The notes: generated by a model not told the origin, from the letters alone. DNA of 39,763 nt from Botryllus schlosseri (GCA_000444245.1 ATSW01006954.1:1-39763), one strand, 5' to 3'; counted from the first letter of the stretch, positions 22,200 through 31,659 are shown. A program made the numbers and translations.

Positions 22200-22720
22200 C
22201 ATGTTGCCTATTCACAATTTGTGGATATTCCAATAGATTTTCAAAATGTAACTGCGTGGAGAGATTTAAATTTGACGAGGAGGATTTCATGTAATCTGTG
22301 ACGATACATACCGACCGTTAGCATAAGTGCATATTGAATTCGCGCTGATAATTGCCGACATCTTCATAATCAGCGATTTATTACATCATCCGTTCAAGAC
22401 ACACAATGCGATACACGAGACACGATGCAACAGTAGCGAATTATACAATCAAATTATGAGACCTTGTGTAAACACGTTTCAAAGTCAACAAATGTCATGT
22501 TTACGTCTGCCAGACTGTTATCACGCCGAGAAAGCATCTCACGCGAGACTGGAACGTGCCAGTCTTGGTTTTTATGCGCGAACTATCCCGACAGGTCAGA
22601 CGTAATGGGCGCACCCCGCTGTAATGCTCCTCACAAAAATGTCTGGAGTAGAAGGAGTTTACGACTCTTTGCTAACCAGCGAGAGATGAAAAAATTGATA
22701 ACCGCGCAATTACAATTGAC
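22200..22720. other. Proximal upstream region of lefty
   Basis: About 500 bases lie between the last repeat fragment and the TATA box. A 90-codon frame at 22327-22605 overlaps another in a second frame and looks like chance. GC-richer patches with TGTGGATATT at about 22216 (one base from a FoxH1 site) are seen. No repeat was recognised, so this could be unique regulatory DNA. Confidence 0.4.
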
Positions 22721-22727
22721 TATATAA
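22721..22727 (+). promoter_or_regulatory. Probable TATA box of lefty
   Basis: TATATAA lies 70 bases before the preferred start codon at 22791. A start site 25-30 bases downstream (about 22750) would place the ATG at 22761 almost at the cap, which favours the ATG at 22791 or 22821. Confidence 0.55.
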
Positions 22728-22790
22728 TGCTTCTTCGCGCGAGAATGCGATTCATTCGTAATGATAATCATCGCATCAAAAGAACCAAAG

Positions 22791-23154
22791 ATGAGATCAG
22801 GCCGTGGTAACGTTGCAAGTATGACCCGCGTCCTAACAGTAATAATGTACTGGATGGTGTACAGTAAATATGTACCTGCAGTCTCAGGACAAACTCTTTT
22901 AAACGCGCGGTTTACGAACTACATGGAAACCATTGAAAACGTGGACCGGAATTTGTTGGATTTGAAGAATGCGATGCTGCAGCATACTGGTTTGCATGAC
23001 GTACCTAGCATATCTCCAGAGGAACGTAACAACTTCCAAATCCCGACGCACGTTAAGAAGCAGTACGAGGAATTGAGGATGCAACACGAGAAGAGGCATA
23101 GAACCAAACGATCCTCGTTGGCGAATCTTTTCGGCTCAGTACATGCAAATCCAG
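22791..23154 (+). CDS. lefty: Lefty precursor, exon 1
   Basis: This encodes the signal peptide and N-terminal prodomain of Lefty, a secreted TGF-beta family member that blocks Nodal and its EGF-CFC co-receptor. In-frame ATGs are at 22761, 22791 and 22821; I chose 22791 because of the TATA position. The 22821 start gives a tidy signal peptide (MTRVLTVIMYWMVYSK, then AVSG). An RHRTKR motif just before SSLANLFG matches the first RxxR cleavage site of vertebrate Lefty (RGKR). The exon ends at a GTTCGT donor, weak but the only one in phase: the leftover G joins GA of exon 2. The full product would be 414 residues (vertebrate Lefty about 366). Confidence 0.93.
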
Positions 23155-23179
23155 GTTCGTAAACTTTTTGATCTACATC

Positions 23180-23187
23180 AATCCACA
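23180..23187 (+). promoter_or_regulatory. FoxH1-type site in lefty intron 1
   Basis: AATCCACA is an exact match to the FoxH1 consensus AAT(C/A)CACA. FoxH1 with Smad2/3 drives Nodal feedback on lefty genes in vertebrates. Function here is inferred from position only. Confidence 0.35.
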
Positions 23188-23430
23188 CAGGCTACTGTAG
23201 CTGTATATCAAATTTAGCACCGGAATGAACCAGTCATAGGTGGATCGTGATAGGTTAAATTGGGGCCTATACGATACCTTTATTTAACTGGGGTGGTTGC
23301 AATTGGTAGGCCTACGTCGTATATCATAAATACCGATACTAAGGATATGATCAATCCAGGCAAGGAATGGCAACATTCACAAAAAAACTAAAATGGACGT
23401 GCGATCTTAAGGCCTAATAATTAAGTTGGA

Positions 23431-23438
23431 TGTGTATT
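23431..23438 (-). promoter_or_regulatory. FoxH1-type site in lefty intron 1
   Basis: TGTGTATT is the reverse complement of AATACACA. It is the second consensus match within 260 bases. Confidence 0.3.
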
Positions 23439-24043
23439 GATCAATTTGTCGAGTTCTTAAACAACGTTACGTTATTGTATATTCTCTTTGGTGCTTATAT
23501 TTCAAAGTGCAGAATTCCCGAAAAATAACATAACATGAAAGAAAAATACATAAGTACTTGTAAGATACGTTTGTATCTTATCTTAAGCCGTAGACTATTG
23601 TAGGTATATATTTGTATTGCGCTTCCGTATGAATATTTGGTATTACTATATTCGCGCGCATCGGTTTGGTATGTATATTTGTATATTGACCACCTTGGTG
23701 AAGATATATAGTTCAGATTGTATGTTCTGGAATTAGTTATGCTATTGGTACAGCATCTTCGTAATTTGCTAAAACTAATCAATGTCCACAGCAGACGAAG
23801 AGGGTCATTATCAAAATCATAACTTTTCCGTCACAGTATACTTGTCAATTGAAACTTATTAGTGCAGACGCGGAAGTGTATTGCGTAAATCCATTAAGCC
23901 GTTAATTCGCCCGGGACAACTTCACATCAAGCACCGTAAACCGCAATAAACATTTAAAGTGCCTTTAATGATACCGCGAAATTGTGCGACCGAGTTAAAA
24001 AGAGAGAGAACCCAACCGCTAGGATCACGAGTCTAGACGCCAT

Positions 24044-24051
24044 TGTGTATT
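24044..24051 (-). promoter_or_regulatory. FoxH1-type site in lefty intron 1
   Basis: TGTGTATT lies just upstream of the family A copy and is the third match in intron 1. Confidence 0.3.
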
Positions 24052-24164
24052 GAAAACTTATCAGACACTGTCGCAAAAAAATGTCTGTCTGCCGAAAATG
24101 CATGCAAGCGATCCGCGTATCAAATCACCGCTCTCGCCAGCTATTAATTAATGATTTCAAGCCA

Positions 24165-24470
24165 TACTTGGACAACTAGATACTATCTGATATCTAATTG
24201 ACTAATTAGAACAAAATGCCGGAAATCTAATTCTAATCTAATTTGTGAAATGTTTCAATGCTCTAATTCTAATCTAATATATGATTTCCCTGAAATCGTA
24301 CAGGAGAGCTGTATAGTGCGAAACGAGCCAAGCATGCTGTATGCAGACATTTGTCATCCACGTACTTTTGAGAATTAACTTGATGAGCTGACATGATGAG
24401 CTGAACTTGACTGAATTTCCAAGTTTTAGTAAATTCAGTAATTCTAGTTCTAATATAATTATGGATTATC
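24165..24470 (+). repeat. Repeat family A, copy 3
   Basis: It starts TTGGACAACTAGATACTATC, then CCGGAAATCTAATTCTAATC, GTGAAATGTTTCAATGC, AGAGCTGTATAGTGCGAAACG, CAGACATTTGTCATCC and a TGATGAGCTGAACTTGACTG tail. It is the best-preserved unexpanded copy and lies in lefty intron 1. Confidence 0.65.
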
Positions 24471-24559
24471 GATTATGGACTATGTATAAATTGCAAATGA
24501 ATGAGACCGAGAACCGAACAGCTCATTCACCTACACTCAAAAGTGGTGAGAAACGAACT

Positions 24560-24725
24560 ATATTTACTTTTTCGGGGTGCTCAAGTAGGTCTCGCCATCC
24601 TGCACTGCTGAGTCAAGTTTTTGGGACTCAATACTACTTCTACTTCACAGATCTAAGCATAGAATACCTACTTGTATTTATACTTTAGTGGAAACTCGCC
24701 ATGTTACTGCTACTTAGTACCAATG
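24560..24725 (+). repeat. Repeat family K, short copy
   Basis: TTTTTCGGGGTGCTCAAGTAGG, ACTCAATACTACTTCTACTTCAC and TACTGCTACTTAGTAC resemble the 5' half of K. Its ends are unclear. Confidence 0.4.
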
Positions 24726-24754
24726 ATTAGTTTAGTCCGTATAGTCGTGCTTTA

Positions 24755-24960
24755 GTATGTATTCATACTGAAATAATCCCGAATATGTTTGGCTGACATT
24801 CGTCAGGGCTAATATATGATGATGCGATTGTTGACATACAACACTCTTTTCAATTCACATATGCTGAGGATTAATCCTGACGAGCGCCATCCGACAACAT
24901 TCGGGTTTATTTCAATATGAGCCTCCAATAGTCTATTCACCATTGTTGAGTGCCGTGACA
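24755..24960. mobile_element. MITE family B, copy 3
   Basis: ATTCATACTGAAATAATCCCGAATATG and ACATTCGGGTTTATTTCAATATGAG are inverted. Between them lie GGCTGACATTCGTCAGGG and a middle block with TTGACATACAACACTCTTTTCAATTC. It is in lefty intron 1. Confidence 0.6.
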
Positions 24961-25046
24961 TTTGTGAATTGAAAGCAATTCATTTTCATTCCCTTCATCA
25001 TAAAACTTCGAAGATGAATATCCGACTAATGCTCGTGTTCTGACAG

Positions 25047-25356
25047 GAATCCAAGGAGACATCGTCTACTCCGACCCGTACATTGAGAATTTGCAGTTTG
25101 AGATGGACGGCAGAATACCGCGCGGCACCGTAGTCACGATGGCCGAGTTGAGGTTGTTCAAGAAAGTGGCGGACCTCGAGAAGCTCCGCTGGATCGGCAG
25201 GAGACAAGGGAGAAGATACAGGAATCTCCATCCGTCTGTGTTTCTGCGTAATCACCCGGGCAGGTTCATGAAACCGGTGCGCCACGCGAGAGTGTCGATT
25301 TATCACAATCTGTTCAATCCCGACGGCACCGTCAAATCCACGTTAGTAGATTCGAG
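25047..25356 (+). CDS. lefty: Lefty precursor, exon 2
   Basis: The acceptor TGTTCTGACAG ends at 25046 and the donor GTAAAC follows 25356. The translation ELRLFKKVADLEKLRW, then RRQGRRYRN, aligns with the vertebrate Lefty prodomain around its second cleavage site (ALHRHGR). The exon ends LVDSR, as in vertebrate LIDSR, just before the conserved GW box in exon 3. The codons are clearly GC-richer than the flanking intron. Confidence 0.95.
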
Positions 25357-25480
25357 GTAAACAAACTTCAATGATTATATATTCTCCTAGGTAGATTTCG
25401 TGGTGTATCAAACACAAACTTGTACAGATAATTCTATAGTTGTCTCATTGAACTAAATAGAGCGAAATGGTGGTAAACTG

Positions 25481-25640
25481 TTTCTAATTTAATTGGCGAA
25501 ATGTTTCCATGCTCGCACTTTACTACTAATCTAATTTCTGATGGCCGAACTGAAAAGGCTACAGGGAAACTGCATAGTGCGAAACGAGCCGAACTACAAA
25601 CATTTGCCATTCTAATGCTTATGAGAATGAACGAAAGTAT
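25481..25640 (+). repeat. Repeat family A, copy 4 (short)
   Basis: TTCTAATTTAATTGGCGAAATG, TGCATAGTGCGAAACGAGCC and CATTTGCCATTCTAATGCTTATGAGAATG match the 3' part of the family. Confidence 0.5.
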
Positions 25641-25788
25641 AATATGCCACGAATTCTATGACGGACCAGAAAACGTCCTAAATTACGCTCGAGATTTATC
25701 AATCGGCTTGAAAAATTTGTTGTTTTGTTTCTTGAATTAATGGAAAAGTCTTGAACCACTTGCATTTTGCAAAAAACGTGCTAGCAAC

Positions 25789-26745
25789 TAGGGATGGTGT
25801 GAACCTTTGAAAGGTTCAGGTTCGCGTGAACGTGAACCTTTTTGAAAGGTTCTGTGTGAACACGAACGTGAACCTCATGACGTCACNTGACGTCATATTG
25901 CTAATTTNAACCCCATATTTCNATTAGGTGATTNCCTATATTAANCTACTGTACACGATACCGAGCGACGACTCGGGGCCACATAATAGCTCAGTACTTN
26001 ANTACATATTNACGTTTGAANCGTNGNNAAATGTATCAANTGGGGCAATCAAATGATATAATAATCCCATAAAATCAGTNTCTTGNGTCGCTTTGCCAAC
26101 AATTTCGACCTGATCGGACAATGTATTCNGCGTCTGAGTATTGCCACATGGATATTGAGCAGAGTGTAAAATGGGTTTCTATATACTTGCTATCGATTAA
26201 CAAGTTATACAGCAGTATAGCCAACACCCCAGTCGCACGGATTTGTTTTTTATGATACAGTATACNTATGTAGTGAAGATTGACCCCNTACGNCTGCTAG
26301 ATTTTTACATCAGAAGACGATATCAATCTCATTGATTGGTTGAATAAGGATCATTTGCTGACAAAATACAGTGTATTTCGCTCTTGATGTCATGTGATTG
26401 CGGGTCAAGCTCACAGCACAGAGACACTAAATATGCACAAACGGAAGGCTGGATATTTCGAGCAAACTTTTGTAACAATACCAGTAAATTTTTGAGATTG
26501 TCAAGGGCATGCTCGTTTAGTATGGAATGCTTATGGTTTATGCTGCCAGCCCCGTGCATAGAGTGGACCGCAGTTGAAAGTCAATAAAATTGAACCAAAG
26601 ATGTTATAATGAAGTGAAAATTGCAATATATGAAAAAGGTTCACAGTGCAGAACCTACCAAGGTTCTGTTGTGAACGCGAACCTCAAATTTTCCGAGGTT
26701 CACACACAGAACACGAACGTGAACCTCACGTTCACACCATCCCTA
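25789..26745. mobile_element. Complete hAT-like element E in lefty intron 2
   Basis: It starts TAGGGATGGTGTGAACC and ends with the inverse GGTTCACACCATCCCTA. The target CTAGCAAC is duplicated exactly (25781-25788 and 26746-26753). Both subterminal regions are packed with GAACGTGAACCT and AGGTTC words in opposite orientations. Two TGACGTCA palindromes sit at 25878 and 25888. About twenty single N bases fall inside it, which suggests ambiguous or collapsed copies. It is 957 bp with no transposase. Confidence 0.88.
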
Positions 26746-26820
26746 CTAGCAACCTCTGTCGTATTAGATTAAAAGTTTTTTCAGGAAAATAGTTTTATAA
26801 TTCCGCTCCTCTTCTTGCAG

Positions 26821-27066
26821 AAAAATCCACGTCAACGGATCAGGCTGGCAGGCATTCGACGTCACCAACGCCGTCCACCAATGGCAGTTGCATCCGACCA
26901 GAGTGATGACCATGACGCTCGAGATGTGGATTGAAGGGACCAGACCCACGCGGCACGCGGCCAACATCGCTAAACTTGTCAGATTCACTGGGCAGAAAGA
27001 ACGGCTTAGAGGTCAAGGCTACAGGCCGGAATTGGTAGTTTTCACCAGGGAAGAGAGAACCAGTCG
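26821..27066 (+). CDS. lefty: Lefty precursor, exon 3
   Basis: The exon follows the acceptor CTTCTTGCAG and is followed by the donor GTAAGA. It reads KIHVNGSGWQAFDVTNAV, which aligns with the vertebrate Lefty SGWKAFDVTEAV box, and later AKLVRFTGQ (vertebrate HKLVRFASQ). This is the C-terminal half of the prodomain region. Two bases (CG) at the end join C of exon 4 to make Arg. Confidence 0.95.
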
Positions 27067-27707
27067 GTAAGATATTCATACCTATTAGAGGCGGTCACTG
27101 GCCAGTCATCCTTCTTGCATTACTTGCACAAGTTGTTCCGTTTTTCGGTTATAATTCCACCTCTCTTTAACAGTCTTAAGCAAAACCACACTCTATTTAC
27201 ACGTTGAATTTTGTAAAGTAGAAATTAGTTTTGGGATATGTGAAGTTGTCGTAACAATTGGGTGATACAATGTTGTATCACCGTAGCTGAATATATTTTC
27301 GAAAATTACAGCTATTTGCGGTGCTAATTTTCGTTTTGTTTTAAGACATAGGCCCTGCAATTCCTAAATTAATCACTTCCGATCAACTGCTAAAAGTATG
27401 TGACCCCTCGACCAAATCGAGTAGCCTACTCTTCAGAGCTTCATTTCCTACTTTCACTTGAACTTCTGAATATGTGTTTTTAATCATCATTTTAGTAGAG
27501 TAGAAATTCCGGACATTTCTACTTCTTTGAATACCATCCCTGGCTATACTTTGACCACCTCTTCTTTTACTAAACATTTTCATTTGCGGGGCAATTCGTC
27601 AGACGAACGCTGTCTATTTTTGTTGAATTCCCTTGACGACTGAGAACAAATTTCATCAGCGAATCTCGAGCTTTGAATTATGACGTATCATGTCATTCCG
27701 ATTTCAG
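27067..27707. other. Lefty intron 3
   Basis: It consists largely of a family K repeat (about 27085-27560): GAGGCGGTCACTGG at the left, TACTTTCACTTGAACTTC and a TAGTAGAGTAGAAATT block. The acceptor is TTCCGATTTCAG. Confidence 0.8.
27085..27560 (+). repeat. Repeat family K, copy in lefty intron 3
   Basis: It shares the K order: GGCGGTCA start, TTGTAAAGTAGAAATTAGTTTTGGGATATG, GATACAATG ... CGTAGCTGAATATATTTTCGAAAATTAC, then TACTTTCACTTG and AGTAGAGTAGAAATTCC. Confidence 0.5.
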
Positions 27708-28032
27708 CGTCAGAGAGTGCCGGCCTAACTCCAATCCGAAGCGGCGGAAGTGTTGCCGAGACAACCATTACGTCAGTTTCCGCGACATCGAATGGACGAA
27801 ACTCTGGATTTTGGAACCGGCCGGCTATGAAGCGTTCCGTTGCGACGGGAAATGCTCGGCCAGTCGGCGGAAAGGATTTTCGCGTTCTTGCTCTGTGGCA
27901 GAGAGCGCGCCGCTGCCTGTGATGTATATGATCAAACGCGACGACGTGACTTCGGTCGAAGTAACTGAATTTCCTAATATGATCGTGACGCGGTGCGGTT
28001 GTTCGTTAGACAGCGTGTTTCTATCTTCTTGA
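27708..28032 (+). CDS. lefty: Lefty precursor, exon 4 (cystine-knot domain)
   Basis: It encodes the TGF-beta-like ligand domain and stops at TGA 28030-28032. Key matches to Lefty: RKCCRDNHYVSF, WTKLWILEPAGYEAFRC, DGKCS, ESAPLPVMYMIKR, EFPNMIVTRCGC. Eight Cys are in Lefty order. The intermolecular Cys of other TGF-beta ligands is absent (the CC position before LP is replaced), which in Lefty goes with a monomeric, inhibitory ligand. The usual long central helix is shortened. This pattern separates it from Nodal, BMP and GDF. The protein is secreted and expected to act extracellularly on Nodal and EGF-CFC/Activin receptors. Confidence 0.96.
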
Positions 28033-28194
28033 TTTTGTGTGTCTTATTTAAAATATATCTTTATTTCTGTTCACTCCAAGTTTCCTTGACTCCTTCAAAA
28101 TTTATATGTTTATATATATTCTTATGTTGGAAATCTGTGTCTTCTATTGCGTTTGTGTGGTATATATTTGACTAATTTGAGAGCTTCACGGAGT

Positions 28195-28430
28195 TACTGA
28201 ACTCAATATACAATTGAATACTATATTCGCATTGAATTTAACCCGAATATTTTAGGCTGCTGATACTCGTTTAGAGTAATCGTCAGTAACTAGTAGATAA
28301 TGAAAAAACAACATTGCATATATATACGACGTTCTTTCCAACTCTCTGCTATTTGCTCATGATTACTCATAAGAAGTGTCAGCCGAAAATATTCGGGTTG
28401 ACTTCAATACGAATATATGCTTTCAAGGTA
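28195..28430. mobile_element. MITE family B, copy 4
   Basis: TATACAATTGAATACTATATTCGCATTGAATTTAACCCGAATATT at the left and AAATATTCGGGTTGACTTCAATACGAATATATG at the right, inverted. The middle has CGTCAGTAACTAGTAGATAATG and CGTTCTTTCCAACTCTCTGC. It starts about 160 bases past the lefty stop. Confidence 0.7.
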
Positions 28431-28439
28431 TGTATAATC

Positions 28440-28920
28440 CTATGTTAGGGTTGCCATATTTTATGACCCGAAAAACGAGGACAGTTTCTTCAAGTTACAA
28501 TAACAGAAATGTACATCGGACATTTACACAGATAATGCCGGTCGCCCGGTAGGATGACTAAAACAAAATCGACTTTCCGCGTCGGTATCTTAAATCTGAA
28601 TTTACACCGACAGTTTTCGTTTGGTTTACGTTTTTTTAGTTAGAATCCGCGGCAGTTTCGCAAAAAGACTGTTTTCACGTGTACTTTATAACGAATTGGC
28701 CAATTTTAGTCGTCTCCTAACTGTGAAAACGAAGAGAGGGACGGATTGCAAAAAAGTGGACATTCGTGAGTCCTGGGATGAGATTTTGGTTTTCTTGAAA
28801 AAATAAAAAACAGGACAAATCCTCTTAAAAGAAGACATAAAGTATATAATATATACAGGAGTAGATACAGGAGATCGAACTTGGACGAATACAGACGAAC
28901 ATGTAAAAATTTTCTATGTA
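28440..28920. other. Spacer, nothing recognised
   Basis: There are short frames on both strands without motifs. This lies between the lefty 3' end and repeat K. Confidence 0.35.
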
Positions 28921-28925
28921 GCATA

Positions 28926-29512
28926 CAGGGGCGGTCAGTAACGATGTAGCCTATACTTCTGCTGTTTCGGAGTACTGAAGTCGCTTTTGCCTACCCGCAC
29001 TATACTTACCCAGGTGGTTATCTTTTATACCAGTTCGCTTTATCAGCGTTGTAGGCAAACGTACTCACTTTTTACGATTCGGATTTCGTAAAGAGAAAGC
29101 AGTTTTGGGATATATAGAGTAGAGGCCTATGTATGGATCGCTTTTACGAGTGAAATTTCCAAAAGTACTGACCGAAATAGCCCTTTATCGGGGTACATAA
29201 TATAACATAATATATTTTGGAAAATGGTATCTATTNGTAGCGTTATCAGTCATTTTGCGTTGGTCGCGGAGATGCAACCTGCAATTTCGCAAGCATGGCC
29301 GCCACGAAAGTATGCGACCTCTCGATCGAATGTACTTTTTGAACCTATATACTTACTTTGGTACTTTTCAAACCTTTCATTTTCTACTTCCGCTTGAAGT
29401 AGTTTTGACATGTCTTAGAAATGCAGTTCTTCTGCTTGTAATTGAGTAGAAATTTACGGCGGAACTTCTACTCCTACTAGAGCAGTAAAGCCGACTCTTT
29501 TTACCGCCTATG
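28926..29512. mobile_element. Repeat family K, best-bounded copy (hAT-like)
   Basis: It starts CAGGGGCGGTCAGTAACG and ends TTTTTACCGCCTATG, imperfect inverted ends. Flanks GTAGCATA (28918-28925) and GCAGTATT (29513-29520) agree at 5 of 8 bases. The interior is rich in CTTCTACTT and GAAGTAGTTTTGACATG. Assignment to hAT is tentative because the ends and duplication are decayed. Confidence 0.45.
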
Positions 29513-29536
29513 GCAGTATTTGGTTTTATACAGTGT

Positions 29537-30305
29537 ATACTTGGACAACTAGAATATTCTAGTTGTATAATTAGAGTGAAATATCGGTAATCTAATCTAA
29601 TCTAATTTGTGGAATGTTTCTGTGCTATATTTTTAATTCTAATCTAATTTCTCGTTATCCTGACAATGCTACAGGAGAGTTGTATCGTGCAAAACGAGCC
29701 ATGCTCGGTGTACAGACATAATTTGTCATCCTCATGCCAGGGTTGTAATGACTCGAGTCATGACTCGACTTTTGTATTGACTCGACTTGTACTCGAGTCA
29801 TTGTGCGAGACTCGAGACTAGGACGGCCAAGACATACATTCCACTGTAAGTACGAAGAATAGTAAAGTCACCACATGATTGGTATTTCGTTTCGTCTATC
29901 AGTCCTGATAATTGAAAATTAGGGCCAGAAACTGTTAGGACTGAGAAAAATTACGATATTATGAATGCGAGCCATTTTATATCACTCGAGCAGAATTACA
30001 AAAGGGGATCGAGCCGGATTCGGACTGGGACTCGACCCTTTACTCACTGACTTGGACTCGGTGGTGAAATGAAAATGACTCGACTTGACTCGAGTAAAAA
30101 CTATAAAAATGGGATTGACTTGTGACTAGGAACCTTGTGACTTGGTTACAACCCTGCCTCATGCTGATGAGAATGAACTGAGCTTATTCAATTTAAAAAA
30201 TTTCCTAAAGCAGTAGTTTCCATTCCAATCTAATTTTGAAAAAAACTGTGCTGCTATAATTCTAATTCTAGTTTAATTTGAAAATGTGTAGCTCGAATCT
30301 AATTT
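29537..30305 (+). repeat. Repeat family A, copy 5, split by element D
   Basis: GGACAACTAGAATATTC, CGGTAATCTAATCTAATC, GTTGTATCGTGCAAAACGAGCC and ATTTGTCATCCTCATGC lie left of element D (29738-30156). ATGAGAATGAACTGAGC and three TAATTTGAAAAAAACTGTG-type units lie right. Splitting by D shows that A is the older. Confidence 0.65.
29738..30156. mobile_element. hAT-like element D, copy 1, exact 8-bp duplication
   Basis: The left end CAGGGTTGTAATGACTCGAG and the right end TTGGTTACAACCCTG are inverted. CCTCATGC is duplicated exactly (29730-29737 and 30157-30164). Subterminal DNA is dense in GACTCGAGTC and TGACTCGACTTG words. It is 419 bp and non-coding. Confidence 0.88.
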
Positions 30306-30578
30306 GGAACAGCGTAAAATGTTCTTATGTTCTTTAGTCCGGCTCTGAGACAGTGGGTCGTAAAATTATAAGGTTTCGAACATGCTCCTTGTCTATATAC
30401 TTCAGAGATGGATGGAGTCAATGCGATATATAAGGAAACACTGATAGTCCGGCTCATCGACCGCGCATGTACCGTTTTCCTTGGCAATATCCATGCTTCT
30501 GGTGTCTTCCAAGTCCCGACCTGTCTATAAAAACTCACAACTATAAGTGGCTCGCGTAATTTTCCATCAAAACGAGCC

Positions 30579-30584
30579 TTTATT
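30579..30584 (-). terminator. Candidate polyadenylation signal of the DOMON gene
   Basis: AATAAA on the minus strand lies about 140 bases past the proposed stop codon at 30725, supporting a transcript end near 30560. Confidence 0.45.
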
Positions 30585-30724
30585 ACGTTGCCACTATACA
30601 ACTATGATTATAAAGTATTGATTTTGCTGATAAGTATTCAAAATATTGTGCTACTCTGGAGGCGTTCGGTATTTAGTCTGTACGCTTTCTCGACCGCATC
30701 ATCATCTTCGTATCCTTGAGATGA

Positions 30725-30767
30725 CTACAGATCCCGAGATAGTTTTGCCATGACGAACGCCAGCAAT
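30725..30767 (-). CDS. DOMON gene, proposed terminal exon
   Basis: The acceptor TTTTCCGCAG ends at 30768 (minus strand). The first base A completes the GG left by the previous exon, giving GLLAFVMAKLSRDL and a TAG at 30727-30725. With the end of the previous exon (SFQPVTL) this makes a short hydrophobic C-terminal segment that could be a GPI-attachment signal or membrane anchor. Phase, acceptor and a downstream AATAAA agree, but 14 codons are too few to be sure. Confidence 0.45.
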
Positions 30768-30769
30768 CT

Positions 30770-31440
30770 GCGGAAAATGTATCATAATATCGTATAGCAT
30801 TGGAACTTTTGGTGGTGAGCTGCTAGTTCAATCATGGAAAGGATTAGAATAGTGCTCGACAATACTTAAAACTTCCAGGATGTCAAATGTTACAGGGAGT
30901 AATTTGTCATGTATTATGCAATTTAGTGACTGACAACCTTATTGAGTACGGGTGGCATTTCTTACGGTTCAGGTTGCCGTCAATTACGATTCACTAACGA
31001 TTAGGACTATGCTCAAATCAAACCAAAGATACCACGACGGTACAAATTTATGGTGGATTGCACGTGATCGCCGATTATACGTCACAAGTCTACCTCCGTC
31101 AATTGCACAGATGACATTACAATCAGCCAGTAACTCAGAAAGTTAATCGGTTGTGCTTTGCGGGGCGGCTGTGGACATGATTGGCTAGACATTAGTGTTT
31201 GGTACTGAATCTACTGATGTAGTTTTAACCTGATTTTGTCATATGCCATATTAGCTGAAAATATTTTGAAACTACTACAACTATTTACGTGAATATGGGC
31301 CTACCCTACCTCAGCTGATAGTACCCGTAAACTACTATCTTTGAATATTATAGCAGACTGCAATGACTCCTAGTATAATTTGGTAGTAAAGATGAGGACA
31401 GGCAATTTCAATAAGCTCACGAAAGTTCTCGTAAACACTT
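30770..31440. other. Proposed last intron of the DOMON gene
   Basis: A 64-codon plus-strand frame at 30952-31146 is mirrored by an open minus-strand frame; neither has splice support. No repeat was recognised. Confidence 0.35.
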
Positions 31441-31442
31441 AC

Positions 31443-31548
31443 CCAAGTGTAACTGGCTGGAATGAATTTAATTTTCCCGTGGATGAGCCAATGATCCTGT
31501 TTTCAGTCTTCGTTTTCCACGAATGAACCATAATGGTATCACCTCCGG
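31443..31548 (-). CDS. DOMON gene, exon following DOMON 2 (module a equivalent)
   Basis: The acceptor ATGTTTAG ends at 31549 and the donor GTAAGT follows 31443. In the phase set by the upstream exon (one base carried in) it reads GGDTIMVHSWKTKTENRI. This aligns with EEITKHDTWKTKTSSSMD of the 37920 exon, including the shared WKTKT. It therefore closes the second DOMON domain as the 37920 exon closes the first. It then turns Ser/Gly-rich (IIGSSTGKLNS) instead of starting a third domain. It was too short to stand out as an open frame and was found by looking for the expected homologue. Confidence 0.75.
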
Positions 31549-31659
31549 CTAAACATAGCAAACATCACACCACAGTGTGTTTTATTAATCTTGCGTATAC
31601 TGGTCTAATCAATACACTGGCTTCAGATTGGAAAATTAATATAAATCTTAACCGGGGTT

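Larger units (their letters stand above)
23155..25046. other. Lefty intron 1
   Basis: At 1.9 kb it contains a family A copy (24165-24470), part of a K-like sequence (24580-24720) and a family B copy (24755-24960). The first 1 kb has no recognised repeat and holds three matches to the FoxH1 consensus AATMCACA (23180, 23431 and 24044), listed separately. Confidence 0.8.
25357..26820. other. Lefty intron 2
   Basis: This 1464-bp intron is two-thirds transposon: a short family A copy (25481-25640) and the complete hAT-like element E (25789-26745). The acceptor tract TTCCGCTCCTCTTCTTGCAG is intact. Confidence 0.85.

Noticed and set aside
22327-22727. Two overlapping plus-strand frames upstream of lefty
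   Set aside because: They are in different frames over the same promoter-proximal DNA, without motif or splice sites.
30299-30601. 100-codon minus-strand frame past the DOMON stop
   Set aside because: It is tempting as another DOMON exon, but it lacks homology to the modules and a poly(A) signal lies within its start. A second frame there is equally open.
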